From Pusillimonas minor (GTDB lineage Bacteria > Pseudomonadota > Gammaproteobacteria > Burkholderiales > Burkholderiaceae_B), in assembly GCF_014237865.1 (NCBI RefSeq), contig NZ_JACJUU010000002.1, positions 372,001 to 436,000 on the forward strand: a stretch of DNA of 64,000 bases, in the 5' to 3' direction. A program made the position numbers and the translations under genes. How positions within the stretch are numbered: the first letter of the stretch is position 1; the number at the start of each line of letters is the position of its first letter. Shown in pieces: positions 17,647 through 27,149 of this stretch. A model generated the notes under the pieces. The model did not search any database and had not been told where the DNA came from. It saw nothing but the letters and a program-made list of their open reading frames with translations.

Positions 17647-19596
17647 ATGTTGCACAGGTTTTACGCCCGGTTATTGCTACTGTTCATCGGGTTGCTGGCG
17701 GCGGTTGGCCACATGGTCATTACGCCCGCAAACGCACAAGAAGACTTTCTTGATCCCGATGTAGCCTTCGTCATGTCGGCAGCCATGAGCGGCCCGCACG
17801 AACTACGCATACATTACAAAATTGCCCCCGAATACTATATGTACCGGACGCGGTTTACGCTGGCCAGCCAGCCCGACCCCGATCTGGTCGGGGCCGTGGC
17901 CTTCCCGCCGGGGCTGGTGAAGTTCGATGAAACGTTTGGCGAAGATCTCGAGGTCTATTACCGGCAGGTCACGCTGGTCGTGCCGCTCAAGCCCGGCGCT
18001 TCGGCGCCTCAAACGCTAGACATCACCAGCCAGGGGTGTGCCGACGCCGGCTTGTGCTACCCGCCCATCACCAAATCCCTTACGCTTTCGCCCGGTGCTA
18101 ATGGCTACACCGTATCGGGCCCGGGTGCGACAGACGTCGTCCCCGAGCCGTTGTCGACCATCGTCAACCCTGCCGACAAAACCACGTTTGCGGCTGCCCT
18201 ACAGTCCACCGATATGGGCCTGGCGGGGTACCTGGCGCAGGCCGATGCGGTCACGATTATTGCCCTGGCGTTGGTGCTGGGTGTACTGCTGACCTTTACG
18301 CCTTGTGTATTGCCCATGGTGCCCATTGTGCTGGCGGTTATTGCCGGCAGTCAGGGCACGGGCGCACCACCGGGGCGTTGGCGTGGTCTGTCGCTGGCTG
18401 CCGTGTATTTGCTGGGGGTATCGCTGCTTTATACCGCCATGGGTGTGGCGGCGGGCCTGGTCGGTGCCGGCCTGGCGGCCTGGCTGCAAACGCCATGGGT
18501 GTTGTCGGCCTTTGCCTTGTTGCTGGCGTTGCTCGCCTTGGCCATGTTCAATGTCTATAACTTTCAGGCGCCCTCGCAATGGCAATCAGCGCTCAGCGAA
18601 CGGTTGTCGCGTATACCAGGCGGCCACTACAGCGGCGCATTCGTCATGGGCCTGTTGTCGGCGCTCATTGTCGGGCCGTGTGTGGCGGCTCCGTTGGCTG
18701 GCGTGCTGTTGTTCATTTCGCAAACGGGCGACTGGATATTGGGCGGCAGCGCCTTGTTTGCACTGGCTTGGGGTCAGGGCCTGTTGTTGCTGGTGCTGGG
18801 CGCCGGCTCGGGGGCCCTGCTACCTAAGGCCGGGCCCTGGATGGAAGGTGTGCGCCAGGCGTTTGGCGTCATGCTGCTGGCTACCGCCTGGTGGATGCTG
18901 AACCCGGTATTGCCCGATATCGCGATGGTCTTGGGCTGGGTCGTCCTGGCGATGTGGACGGCCGTTCTTCTGGGTATGTTCCGTCGGGTTGACGCCGGCG
19001 TCTGGGCGTATTTGCGCAAGGCCTGCGGTGCAGTGCTGGCGGTATGGGCGGTCTTGATGCTGGTGGGTGTCGCGAGTGGCACTTACAGTGTGCTTCAACC
19101 TTTGCCGGGCCTGGCGGCGCAGCAGGCTTCAGGGCCGGCAGCAAACACGGGTTTAACAGGTGGTGTGCCGGCGTTGGGCAATGCGTCGTCAAACGGGCAA
19201 ACGCTGGCCGGGCCGGGGCCGGCAAATATTAAGTCGCAGTTCGTCAAGGTGGCTTCGGTACAAGAGCTCGATCACCTGCTGGCTAACAGCAATCGCCCGG
19301 TGTTGCTTGATTTTTACGCCGACTGGTGTGTGTCGTGCATTGAAATGGAGCGGTTCACCTTTACCGACCCCACCGTTGCGGGCCTGATGCAACAGTTTGT
19401 GCTGGTTCAGGCCGATGTCACCAAAAATACCGACGACGATCGTGCGCTGTTGCGCCGCTTCAGTTTGTTTGGGCCGCCCGGCATCATGTTTTTCAAGGCC
19501 AATGGCCAGCAATTGGCTGACGAGCGTGTGGTGGGCTTCATGAAAGCCCCTGATTTTGCGGTAGTGTTGCAGCGGGCTTTGGCCGCAGAAAACTAA
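17647..19596 (+). CDS. dsbD: thiol:disulfide interchange protein DsbD
   Basis: 649 residues, inner membrane, passing electrons from cytoplasmic thioredoxin to periplasmic DsbC/DsbG and to cytochrome c maturation. A signal peptide (to about residue 31) leads to the periplasmic alpha domain with C131 and C137 (QGCADAGLCY). The eight-helix beta domain holds C220 (LTFTPCVLPM) and C345 (IVGPCVAAPL), and the C-terminal thioredoxin domain has C561-C564 (DFYADWCVSCIEME). All six redox cysteines are present. It may feed the System II haem pathway encoded around 30-33 kb. Confidence 0.97.
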   Translation: MLHRFYARLLLLFIGLLAAVGHMVITPANAQEDFLDPDVAFVMSAAMSGPHELRIHYKIAPEYYMYRTRFTLASQPDPDLVGAVAFPPGLVKFDETFGEDLEVYYRQVTLVVPLKPGASAPQTLDITSQGCADAGLCYPPITKSLTLSPGANGYTVSGPGATDVVPEPLSTIVNPADKTTFAAALQSTDMGLAGYLAQADAVTIIALALVLGVLLTFTPCVLPMVPIVLAVIAGSQGTGAPPGRWRGLSLAAVYLLGVSLLYTAMGVAAGLVGAGLAAWLQTPWVLSAFALLLALLALAMFNVYNFQAPSQWQSALSERLSRIPGGHYSGAFVMGLLSALIVGPCVAAPLAGVLLFISQTGDWILGGSALFALAWGQGLLLLVLGAGSGALLPKAGPWMEGVRQAFGVMLLATAWWMLNPVLPDIAMVLGWVVLAMWTAVLLGMFRRVDAGVWAYLRKACGAVLAVWAVLMLVGVASGTYSVLQPLPGLAAQQASGPAANTGLTGGVPALGNASSNGQTLAGPGPANIKSQFVKVASVQELDHLLANSNRPVLLDFYADWCVSCIEMERFTFTDPTVAGLMQQFVLVQADVTKNTDDDRALLRRFSLFGPPGIMFFKANGQQLADERVVGFMKAPDFAVVLQRALAAEN

Positions 19597-19626
19597 CCGG
19601 CTGGCGCAACCCGGCCGGGCGTTTTT
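19597..19626 (+). terminator. rho-independent terminator of cutA-dsbD
   Basis: CCGGCTGG (19597-19604) pairs with CCGGCCGG (19611-19618) through one G-U pair around a 6-base loop, followed by GC and GTTTTT. It begins directly after the dsbD stop codon. Confidence 0.75.
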
Positions 19627-19697
19627 GGTGGCCTGAGGCTGGGTAAGTTAGCTGTTGCCTATCTGTGTACCAGAGCTTGCTGGTTGGCTTGCGGGGC

Positions 19698-20837
19698 TTA
19701 CACCTGGGCGCCGTTCATCTGGAACAGCTCACGGTGTTCTTTAATGGCGTAGCGGTCGGTCATGCCGGCAATATAGTCGGCAATCGCACGCGCCTGCTCG
19801 GCGTCGTTATCGCGCCGGTACTCTTTTGACAACAGCCGCGGCTCGTTCAGGTAAGCCATGAACAGTTCGCGCACAATACGGCGCGCTTTGGTTGTCATAC
19901 GCATGACCTGATGATGCCGGTACAGGTTTTCAAGCAAGAAGCGTTTCAGGGCGTCGGCTTGCGCCCGCACAGGGGGTGAAAATGCCGCCAGTGGCGGGCA
20001 GCGCCTGACGGCATCGGGGCTGTCGGGCTGGTGCTGCCTGATGTTGGCCTGCGTAGTGTCGGTCAGGTCGATAATCAGCGTGTTGATCATTGCCCGTATC
20101 GTTTCGGCAATGACACGTTTGCGGTCAAGGTTGCGGTAGCGGCGCGTGACCTGTGCATGATGCGTGGCGAAGATTTCCAGCATTTGCAGTTGTTCGATGG
20201 TGATTAACCCCGAGCGCAGGCCATCGTCGATGTCGTGGTTGTTATAGGCGATTTCATCGGCCAGGTTGGCAATTTGCGCCTCTAAAGAGGGTTGCTGCCG
20301 CAGCACAAAGCGTTCGCCAATGGCGCCCAGTTGCCGCGCATGCTTTAACGAGCAATGTTTAAGTATGCCTTCACGGGTTTCAAAACAAAGGTTCAGGCCA
20401 TTGAACGCCGCATAACGTTCTTCAAGGGTGTCGACCACGCGCAGGCTTTGCAGGTTGTGCTCGAAGCCGCCGGCGCTGGGCGCCAGTTCGCGCATGCAGG
20501 CATTAAGCTCGTCTTGGCCGGCATGGCCAAATGGGGTGTGGCCCAGGTCGTGGGCCAACGAAATGGCCTCGGTCAGGTCTTCGTGCAGGCCCAGGTTGCG
20601 GGCCAGGCTGCGGGCAATTTGCGCGACCTCGATACTATGCGTTAAGCGCGTACGGAACAGGTCGCCCTCGTGGTTGATGAAGACCTGGGTTTTGTACTCG
20701 AGCAGCCTGAAGGCATTGCAATGAATGATGCGGTCGCGGTCGCGTTGAAACTCGGTGCGGCCCGCAGGCGGTGCTTCGGGATGAACCCGGCCCCGGGACT
20801 GTTCTGGACGACATGCATACGGGGCCAACACCGCCAT
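19698..20837 (-). CDS. dgt: deoxyguanosinetriphosphate triphosphohydrolase-like protein
   Basis: 379 residues of the HD-domain dNTPase family, which releases tripolyphosphate from dNTPs. The metal ligands are seen as [19 protein letters not shown], then [20 protein letters not shown] and [17 protein letters not shown]. Length fits the type 2 subfamily, where substrate range is broader than dGTP. It is the last gene of aroK-aroB-dgt, starting 9 bases after aroB, a grouping common in Alcaligenaceae and Burkholderia. Confidence 0.95.
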   Translation of the reverse strand: MAVLAPYACRPEQSRGRVHPEAPPAGRTEFQRDRDRIIHCNAFRLLEYKTQVFINHEGDLFRTRLTHSIEVAQIARSLARNLGLHEDLTEAISLAHDLGHTPFGHAGQDELNACMRELAPSAGGFEHNLQSLRVVDTLEERYAAFNGLNLCFETREGILKHCSLKHARQLGAIGERFVLRQQPSLEAQIANLADEIAYNNHDIDDGLRSGLITIEQLQMLEIFATHHAQVTRRYRNLDRKRVIAETIRAMINTLIIDLTDTTQANIRQHQPDSPDAVRRCPPLAAFSPPVRAQADALKRFLLENLYRHHQVMRMTTKARRIVRELFMAYLNEPRLLSKEYRRDNDAEQARAIADYIAGMTDRYAIKEHRELFQMNGAQV

Positions 20838-20846
20838 TCAAGCTCC

Positions 20847-21935
20847 TTATAAAACCGGTACCGCCGTTTTATGCAAGACGTCGCGCACCACATTAAGGGG
20901 GGCGCCTTGTACAACGGCCTGGCCTATTTTAGGCAGAAGCACGAAGCGCAGGTGGCCCCCCTCGGTTTTTTTGTCTACTTGCATCAGTTCAACCCAGCGT
21001 TCGGTACCCAGGTTGGGCGGAACGACCGGGCAGCCAATGGCCTGTACCAGGTCGTGAATACGCTTGACGCTGTCGGCATCGAGCCCGGTGGTGGCGGCAG
21101 ACAAGGCACCCGCCTGTACCATGCCACAGCCCACGGCTTCGCCGTGCAACCATTCGCCGTACCCCATGCCGGCCTCAATGGCGTGCCCAAAGGTGTGGCC
21201 AAAGTTAAGTATGGCGCGAAGGCCCGATTCGCGTTCGTCCTGGCCGACCACATAGGCCTTAAGTTCGCACGAACGCTGGATGGCGTAGCGAATGGCGTCG
21301 GGATCCAGGGCGCGCAATGCCGCGACGTTGGCTTCGCACCAATCGAAAAAGGCGGCGTCGATAATCAAACCATACTTGATGACCTCGGCCAGGCCGGCGG
21401 AGATTTCGCGTTCGGGCAGCGTGTGCAGAACATCGATGTCGATTTCGACCGCGATGGGTTGGTAAAACGCGCCGATCATGTTTTTACCCAGCGGGTGATT
21501 GATGGCCGTTTTGCCGCCGACGGATGAGTCGACCTGCGACAGCACCGTGGTGGGCACCTGCAAAAATCGCACGCCGCGCATATAGGCGGATGCGGCAAAG
21601 CCGACCATATCGCCGATAACGCCGCCGCCCAAGGCGACCAGCAGACATTTGCGATCGAGGCGGTTTTGTAACAAGCCATCAAAAATGAGATTAAGTGTTT
21701 GCCAGTCTTTGTAGGTTTCGCCGTCGGGAAGCGTAATGGTAATGACGGTTTTGCCTGATTTTTGCAAAGCGGCGATCGCCCTTTTGGCGTACAGGTCGCC
21801 CACCGTGGGGTTGGTGACAAGTGCGATGGCGGTGACATCGGCGGGCACGCTTTCGTGAAGGTGGTCGAGGCGACCGGTGCCGATATGGATAGGATAATGC
21901 CCACCGGGTGTGGCAACGTTGACAGTTGTGGTCAT
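20847..21935 (-). CDS. aroB: 3-dehydroquinate synthase
   Basis: 362 residues; second step of the shikimate pathway, DAHP to 3-dehydroquinate, NAD and Zn/Co dependent. The NAD site [18 protein letters not shown], the [20 protein letters not shown] loop and the metal ligands in [14 protein letters not shown] and [10 protein letters not shown] are intact. Its ATG overlaps the aroK stop by four bases, which indicates translational coupling. Confidence 0.98.
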   Translation of the reverse strand: MTTTVNVATPGGHYPIHIGTGRLDHLHESVPADVTAIALVTNPTVGDLYAKRAIAALQKSGKTVITITLPDGETYKDWQTLNLIFDGLLQNRLDRKCLLVALGGGVIGDMVGFAASAYMRGVRFLQVPTTVLSQVDSSVGGKTAINHPLGKNMIGAFYQPIAVEIDIDVLHTLPEREISAGLAEVIKYGLIIDAAFFDWCEANVAALRALDPDAIRYAIQRSCELKAYVVGQDERESGLRAILNFGHTFGHAIEAGMGYGEWLHGEAVGCGMVQAGALSAATTGLDADSVKRIHDLVQAIGCPVVPPNLGTERWVELMQVDKKTEGGHLRFVLLPKIGQAVVQGAPLNVVRDVLHKTAVPVL

Positions 21936-22507
21936 GATGGAACAGTAGTTGATTTAAGCAATTGAACCAGCGCACCGGCGGCCTGGGCAATGGGCATGCT
22001 GCCCGTGTCGAACGCCACGTGGGCGACTTCTTCGTAGAGCGGTGCGCGCTGGGCAAGCAGTTCGGTGACGCGGGCACGCGGATTGGCGGTTTGCAACAGC
22101 GGGCGATTGCGGTCTTTGGCGACACGACGATAGAGCTCGTCGTCGGAGGCGCGTAAGTAAACAACCACACCGCGCTCGGCCAGCATGTGTCGATTTTGCG
22201 CCGCAAGCACCGCACCACCGCCTGTGGCCAGTACAATACCCGGCTGCCGAGAGTATTCGTCGAGCATCAGGGTTTCGCGTTTACGGAACCCTTCTTCGCC
22301 TTCGACCTCAAAGATATGTGAAACCGGCACGCCGCAGCGGGCTTCGATGGCTTGGTCAAGGTCGATAAATTCGCGGCCCAGCATTTTGGCCAGGCTGCGC
22401 CCAATGGTTGTTTTGCCGGCGCCCATCATGCCCACCAAAAAAATGGGGTGGTTGTGCGGCAAAGCCGCCACGCAGGGTTCGGCAAGGTTGCGTGTCGTGT
22501 CGTTCAT
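21932..22507 (-). CDS. aroK: shikimate kinase
   Basis: 191 residues, P-loop kinase of the shikimate pathway. Walker A is [15 protein letters not shown], the shikimate-binding DLDQAIE and FRKRE segments follow, then ATGGGAVL and the lid RPLLQ. First gene of aroK-aroB-dgt, divergent from mrcA with 117 bases between the starts. In many relatives pil genes lie next to aroK; they are not seen here. Confidence 0.97.
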   Translation of the reverse strand: MNDTTRNLAEPCVAALPHNHPIFLVGMMGAGKTTIGRSLAKMLGREFIDLDQAIEARCGVPVSHIFEVEGEEGFRKRETLMLDEYSRQPGIVLATGGGAVLAAQNRHMLAERGVVVYLRASDDELYRRVAKDRNRPLLQTANPRARVTELLAQRAPLYEEVAHVAFDTGSMPIAQAAGALVQLLKSTTVPS

Positions 22508-22624
22508 TTGTGTATTATCCCACTAGCCAACGGGCCAGTGGTCGCGGGTGCTGCATTAAACTGTTACATAAACCTGAAGCACCCATCATAGTCTGATTCA
22601 TCCCCGACTTAAAATCGCCCTTAA

Positions 22625-25108
22625 ATGAGTTCATCTGCAAAATCTTCCAAAAACGCGGCCCCCGAATCAAATCATTGGGTCCGGCGTTTTCTGATAAAAA
22701 CGGCCGTGTTTTTTGCCGGCCTGGGCTTGTGTGGCGCACTGTTGGGGTCGTTGGCGTTGGCACTGGCCTGGCCCAACCTGCCCGACTTGTCGGCCATGAT
22801 CGATTACCGGCCGCGCGTGCCCCTGCGCATCTACACGGCCGACAAGGTCCTGATCGGCGAATTCGGCGAAGAGCGGCGCAACGTGCTGCGGTTCAACGAG
22901 ATCCCCGATGTCATGAAGTCAGCCATTTTGGCGGCCGAAGACGACCGCTTTTACCAGCACAGCGGTATCGACTGGATGGGCGTCGGGCGCGCTGCACTGG
23001 CCAATTTGGTCAACATGGCCAAAACGCAAGGCGCCAGCACCATTACCATGCAGGTGGCGCGCAACTTCTATTTGTCTTCCGAAAAAACCTACACCCGCAA
23101 GTTCTACGAGCTGTTGCTGACGTTCAAAATCGAAGCCACGTTATCTAAAAACGAGATCCTCGATTTGTACATGAACCAGATTTACCTGGGGCATCGTTCG
23201 TACGGGTTTGCGGCGGCATCGCGCACGTATTTTGGCAAGCCGCTGCCCGACATCACGCTGGCCGAAGCCGCCATGCTGGCCGGTATCCCGAAGGCGCCAT
23301 CGCGGTTTAACCCTATTGCCAATATGTCGCGTGCCAAATCACGCCAAATGTATGTGCTGGGCCGTATGCGCGACCTGGGCTACATCACCCCCGAAGAATA
23401 TCAGCAGGCCGCTGACCAGCCCATTGTGCTCAAGTCGGCGCCGGGCACGCCGGCGGGTGGTTATGCCATTCATGCCGAATACGCGGCCGAGCTGGCGCGT
23501 CAGTTGTTGTTTACGGTTTACCAAGACAACATCTATTCGCGTGGGTTCAACATCTACACGACCATCGACTCAAAAGAGCAGCAGCAAGCCTACGAGGCCG
23601 TACGCAACGGCATTCTCGACTACACCCGCCGTGCGCCTTACCCCGGGCCCGAAGAAACCATCGACTTGCCCGACGGTATAGAAAACAATGCCGAGCAGTT
23701 CGACGCTGTGCTTGAAAAAATCCAGGATAAATACCGCGACAGTGATGATTTGCTGGTGGGTCTGGTGTTGTCTGCCGCGCCAGACAAGGTCGTCGTGGCG
23801 CGTAGCCCTGAACAAATCGTCGAAATCACCGATAAGTCGGCCCTCAAGGTGGTGGCACGGGGCCTCGTTAAAAATGCCAAGGCCGATGTCCGTATTTCTC
23901 GCGGGTCGGTGGTGTATATCCGTAAAAATGGCGACACCTGGGAACTGTTAAACCGCCCCTCGGTGCAGGCGGCTTTTGTGGCGTTGCGCCCGCAAGATGG
24001 CGCCATCAGGGCCATGGTGGGCGGGTTCGACTTCGAAGAGCAGTTCAACCGGGTGACACAGGCCTGGCGTCAGCCCGGGTCGGCCTTCAAGCCGTTTATC
24101 TATGCCAGCGCGCTCGAGCGCGGCATGACGCCCGCCACCCAGGTGTCCGACGAGCCCTTCCGTTTAACGGCCGAGCAAACCGGCTCGAAAGCCTGGGAGC
24201 CTAAAAATTACGGCAATACCTACGAGCCCATGCTGACCCTGCGCGAGGGTTTGTACAAATCCAAAAACATGGTGTCTATCCGCATCATGCAAGCGGTTGG
24301 CCCGCAGTACGTGCAAGACTACATCACCCGCTTTGGTTTCGAACGCGCGCGTAACCCCGCAGTATTGCCCCTGGCCCTGGGGGCCGGTGGCGTAACGCCG
24401 TTGCAGCTGGCCGGCGGCTATTCGGTGTTTGCCAACGGGGGCTATCGGGTGCCGCCCTACCTCATCGACCGCGTGACCGATGCCGATGGCAAGGTCATTA
24501 TGCAGGCCAAGCCTGTGGTGGCCGGAGACGCGGCCGCACGCGTCATCGACCCCCGTACGGCCTACGTCATGAACGACATCATGCGCGGCATTGCCCGCCA
24601 GGGCACCGCAGCGCGTTTGGCGCGCGACCTGAAACGCCCCGATGTCGGCGGTAAAACCGGTACGACCAACGACTCTCACGACGCCTGGTTTGCTGGCTTC
24701 ACGCCAAAAATTGTGGGCGTTGCCTGGATGGGCTTCGATCAGCCGCGTTCGTTGGGTTCACGCGAAACCGGTGGCGGCGCGTCGTTGCCGATCTGGCTCG
24801 ACTACATGCGTGTCGCGCTTAAAGACCAGCCCGTGGCCGAGCCAGGCCCGTTGCCCGAGGGCTTGATGCGCGAAGGCGGTGATTTCTACTTTGCCGAATT
24901 CCCGCCGGGCAAGGCCGTGGCGCGCGTTGGCTTGCCATCGCCCGAAGAGCTCATGCTGAATGGCCAGATTCCACAAGGTGCTACGCCAAGCGGGGCCGCG
25001 CCGGTCGGGTCTGACGGTATTGGTGCCTTATTAGACCAGTTGGGCGGTGGCCGGCCATCGTATGGCCCCGCGCCCGAAGCCGCACAGCCCCAGCGGGTGC
25101 AGTTCTAG
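22625..25108 (+). CDS. mrcA: penicillin-binding protein 1A
   Basis: 827 residues, bifunctional class A PBP making and cross-linking peptidoglycan. A single N-terminal membrane helix (about residues 20-45) precedes the GT51 glycosyltransferase domain with AAEDDRFYQHSGIDWMG and GASTITMQVARNFYL. An OB-like insert and the transpeptidase follow, with SxxK (GSAFKPF), SxN (SKNM) and KTGT (GGKTGTTNDS). The tail is Pro/Ala/Gly rich. The glycosyltransferase glutamates and transpeptidase serine are all present. Confidence 0.97.
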   Translation: MSSSAKSSKNAAPESNHWVRRFLIKTAVFFAGLGLCGALLGSLALALAWPNLPDLSAMIDYRPRVPLRIYTADKVLIGEFGEERRNVLRFNEIPDVMKSAILAAEDDRFYQHSGIDWMGVGRAALANLVNMAKTQGASTITMQVARNFYLSSEKTYTRKFYELLLTFKIEATLSKNEILDLYMNQIYLGHRSYGFAAASRTYFGKPLPDITLAEAAMLAGIPKAPSRFNPIANMSRAKSRQMYVLGRMRDLGYITPEEYQQAADQPIVLKSAPGTPAGGYAIHAEYAAELARQLLFTVYQDNIYSRGFNIYTTIDSKEQQQAYEAVRNGILDYTRRAPYPGPEETIDLPDGIENNAEQFDAVLEKIQDKYRDSDDLLVGLVLSAAPDKVVVARSPEQIVEITDKSALKVVARGLVKNAKADVRISRGSVVYIRKNGDTWELLNRPSVQAAFVALRPQDGAIRAMVGGFDFEEQFNRVTQAWRQPGSAFKPFIYASALERGMTPATQVSDEPFRLTAEQTGSKAWEPKNYGNTYEPMLTLREGLYKSKNMVSIRIMQAVGPQYVQDYITRFGFERARNPAVLPLALGAGGVTPLQLAGGYSVFANGGYRVPPYLIDRVTDADGKVIMQAKPVVAGDAAARVIDPRTAYVMNDIMRGIARQGTAARLARDLKRPDVGGKTGTTNDSHDAWFAGFTPKIVGVAWMGFDQPRSLGSRETGGGASLPIWLDYMRVALKDQPVAEPGPLPEGLMREGGDFYFAEFPPGKAVARVGLPSPEELMLNGQIPQGATPSGAAPVGSDGIGALLDQLGGGRPSYGPAPEAAQPQRVQF

Positions 25109-25199
25109 CCGCCCCGCGGGGCCGCACTGCGGCGTGCGGCCGTGGGCCTGCGCACTGAAGTGCACGGCTTGCCTGGGGTCGCCCTGGCGGTTTGGCCGG

Positions 25200-25532
25200 T
25201 TACACCACCACTTTAATAGGGTGCCCGCCACAGGCTTCGGTGCAAATTTGCGAAAGCGCTTCGGCCATGTTCGGGCCGCCGCGGGTATCGACCCAATGCG
25301 CGCCATCGAAACGGTAATGAAAGCCTCCGCTGCGCGCTGCTACCCACATTTCTTGCATGGGTGCCTGGCTGTTGATGACCACATGAATGCTGTTGTCAAA
25401 AATCAGCGTTAACACGTTGCCGCTGCGGTTGGCCTCGACGTCGATGTCGTAAAGCGACACCCAGTCGTCAGACTGGCTTTCGAGGTGGTCCAGGATGGCT
25501 TCACTGCGTGCAAGAAATTCTGTTTCGGTCAT
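25200..25532 (-). CDS. cyaY: iron donor protein CyaY (frataxin)
   Basis: 110 residues from the ATG at 25532 (MTETEFLARSEAILDHLE); a start at 25547 would add five residues. The frataxin fold is recognisable from the acidic helix 1, SYYDIDVEANRSGNVLTLIF-like strand region (here SLYDIDVEANRSGNVLTLIF) and EMWVAARSGGFHYRF. CyaY regulates iron-sulphur cluster assembly on IscS. It is divergent from lptM-lysA, a conserved betaproteobacterial layout. Confidence 0.95.
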   Translation of the reverse strand: MTETEFLARSEAILDHLESQSDDWVSLYDIDVEANRSGNVLTLIFDNSIHVVINSQAPMQEMWVAARSGGFHYRFDGAHWVDTRGGPNMAEALSQICTEACGGHPIKVVV

Positions 25533-25567
25533 AATGGCTACCTGCAAAGCTTTTGGAGTATGAATTT

Positions 25568-25765
25568 ATGCGCGCGACTTGTATATCGACAACCGCGGCA
25601 TCGGTTACCCGCATTGTAGCCAGCATGGCCATGTTTTTGACGTTGGCTGCCTGTGGATACAAAGGGGCGCTTTATATGCCGCCCCCCGAGGCCCCCGACC
25701 CGGCGCTGACGCAACCGCCACCGGCCCCTCAAAACATGTCTGAAGGGCCTGCAACATCGCGTTAA
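25568..25765 (+). CDS. lptM: LPS translocon maturation chaperone LptM-like lipoprotein
   Basis: 65 residues. An N-terminal hydrophobic signal ends in the lipobox LAACGYKGALYMPPP; the short remainder is rich in Pro, as in LptM (formerly YifL), which helps LptD fold with LptE. The ATG at 25568 is preceded by GGAG; an upstream TTG (25553) is less likely. It precedes lysA as in many proteobacteria, 85 bases away. The family call rests on the lipobox context and gene order. Confidence 0.8.
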   Translation: MRATCISTTAASVTRIVASMAMFLTLAACGYKGALYMPPPEAPDPALTQPPPAPQNMSEGPATSR

Positions 25766-25850
25766 CCCTCGTATGTTAAAACCCCTACCGGCGTCTGATC
25801 ATTGATATGATTAGACGCTGTTTTTTGTTAATTGTAATAAAAGCTTCACA

Positions 25851-27116
25851 ATGACCGTATCCCCCCATTTTGCGTTTCATCAGGGTGTGCTTCACGCCGA
25901 GAACGTTCCCCTGACCACACTGGCAGAGCGCTTCGGCACCCCGCTGTACGTCTATTCAAAAAAGGCGCTGCACGATGCCTGGGGGGCGTATCAGCAAGCG
26001 GCTACTGGCCGCAACGTGCTGGTGTGTTATGGCATGAAAGCCAACTCCAACCTGGCTGTTTTAAACGAGTTTCGCAAGCTTGGGTCTGGCTTCGATATCG
26101 TGTCGGGCGGCGAACTGGCGCGCGTGCTGGCCATTGGCGGCGATGCCGGCAAAGTGGTGTTTTCGGGGGTCGGCAAGCAAGAATGGGAAATGCGCGCCGC
26201 GCTTAAGGCCGGCGTAAAGTGTTTTAACGTCGAGTCCGAGCCCGAACTCGAGCGCCTGGCCCAGGTGGCCCAAGACATGGGCAAGGTGGCGCCGGTCTCG
26301 TTGCGCGTCAATCCCGATGTCGACGCCCAGACCCACCCTTATATTTCTACCGGCCTGAAAGAAAACAAGTTCGGCATTGCCATCGAAGACGCTCCCGGCG
26401 TGTATCAGCGTGCCAAGCAGTACGGCAGCCTCGACATTGTCGGGGTCGATTGCCATATCGGCTCGCAAATCACCGAAGTCAGTCCTTATCTTGATGCGCT
26501 CGATAAATTGCTGGTGCTTATCAAGCATTTGGCAGGCCTGGGGGTTAATATCCGTCACCTCGACCTGGGCGGTGGCATTGGTATTCGTTACACCGACGAA
26601 ACGCCGCTGACGCCCAAAATGTTGCTCGACAAAGTATTCGAGAAGCTCGATGCGCAAGGTTTCGGGCATTTGCAAATTGTGCTCGAACCGGGGCGTTCGC
26701 TGGTGGGCAATGCGGGTGTGTTACTCACACGCATCGAATATCTGAAACATACCGATGCTAAAAACTTCGCTATTGTCGATGCAGCCATGAACGATCTGAT
26801 CCGCCCTACGCTTTACGATGCGTGGCACAGTGTTGAACAGGTCGTGACGCCGGTTGGCGGGCAAGTGCAAACCTACGATATTGTTGGCCCCATTTGCGAA
26901 AGCGGTGACTGGCTGGCCCGCAACCGTAGCCTGGCCCTGGCGCAGGGCGACGTGCTGGCAATTATGTCCGCAGGGGCCTATGCCTTTACCATGGCCAGTC
27001 AATACAATACCCGTCCGCGCGCGGCCGAGGTCATGGTCGATAACGATACCGTTACTGTGGTGCGCCCACGCGAGAAGCTCGAAAGCCTTTTTGAACATGA
27101 AGTCGTACTCGATTAA
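25851..27116 (+). CDS. lysA: diaminopimelate decarboxylase
   Basis: 421 residues, fold-III PLP enzyme, last step of lysine synthesis. The PLP lysine lies in VCYGMKANSN, the glycine-rich phosphate-binding segment in LDLGGGIGIRY and EPGRSLVGNAG, and the active-site Cys in GPICESGDWLARNR. Full length. It is 33 bases upstream of the GGDEF/EAL gene and may be co-transcribed with it. Confidence 0.98.
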   Translation: MTVSPHFAFHQGVLHAENVPLTTLAERFGTPLYVYSKKALHDAWGAYQQAATGRNVLVCYGMKANSNLAVLNEFRKLGSGFDIVSGGELARVLAIGGDAGKVVFSGVGKQEWEMRAALKAGVKCFNVESEPELERLAQVAQDMGKVAPVSLRVNPDVDAQTHPYISTGLKENKFGIAIEDAPGVYQRAKQYGSLDIVGVDCHIGSQITEVSPYLDALDKLLVLIKHLAGLGVNIRHLDLGGGIGIRYTDETPLTPKMLLDKVFEKLDAQGFGHLQIVLEPGRSLVGNAGVLLTRIEYLKHTDAKNFAIVDAAMNDLIRPTLYDAWHSVEQVVTPVGGQVQTYDIVGPICESGDWLARNRSLALAQGDVLAIMSAGAYAFTMASQYNTRPRAAEVMVDNDTVTVVRPREKLESLFEHEVVLD

Positions 27117-27149
27117 CGCAGCAAGCTCGGGGAGCAGGATGGTTGTATT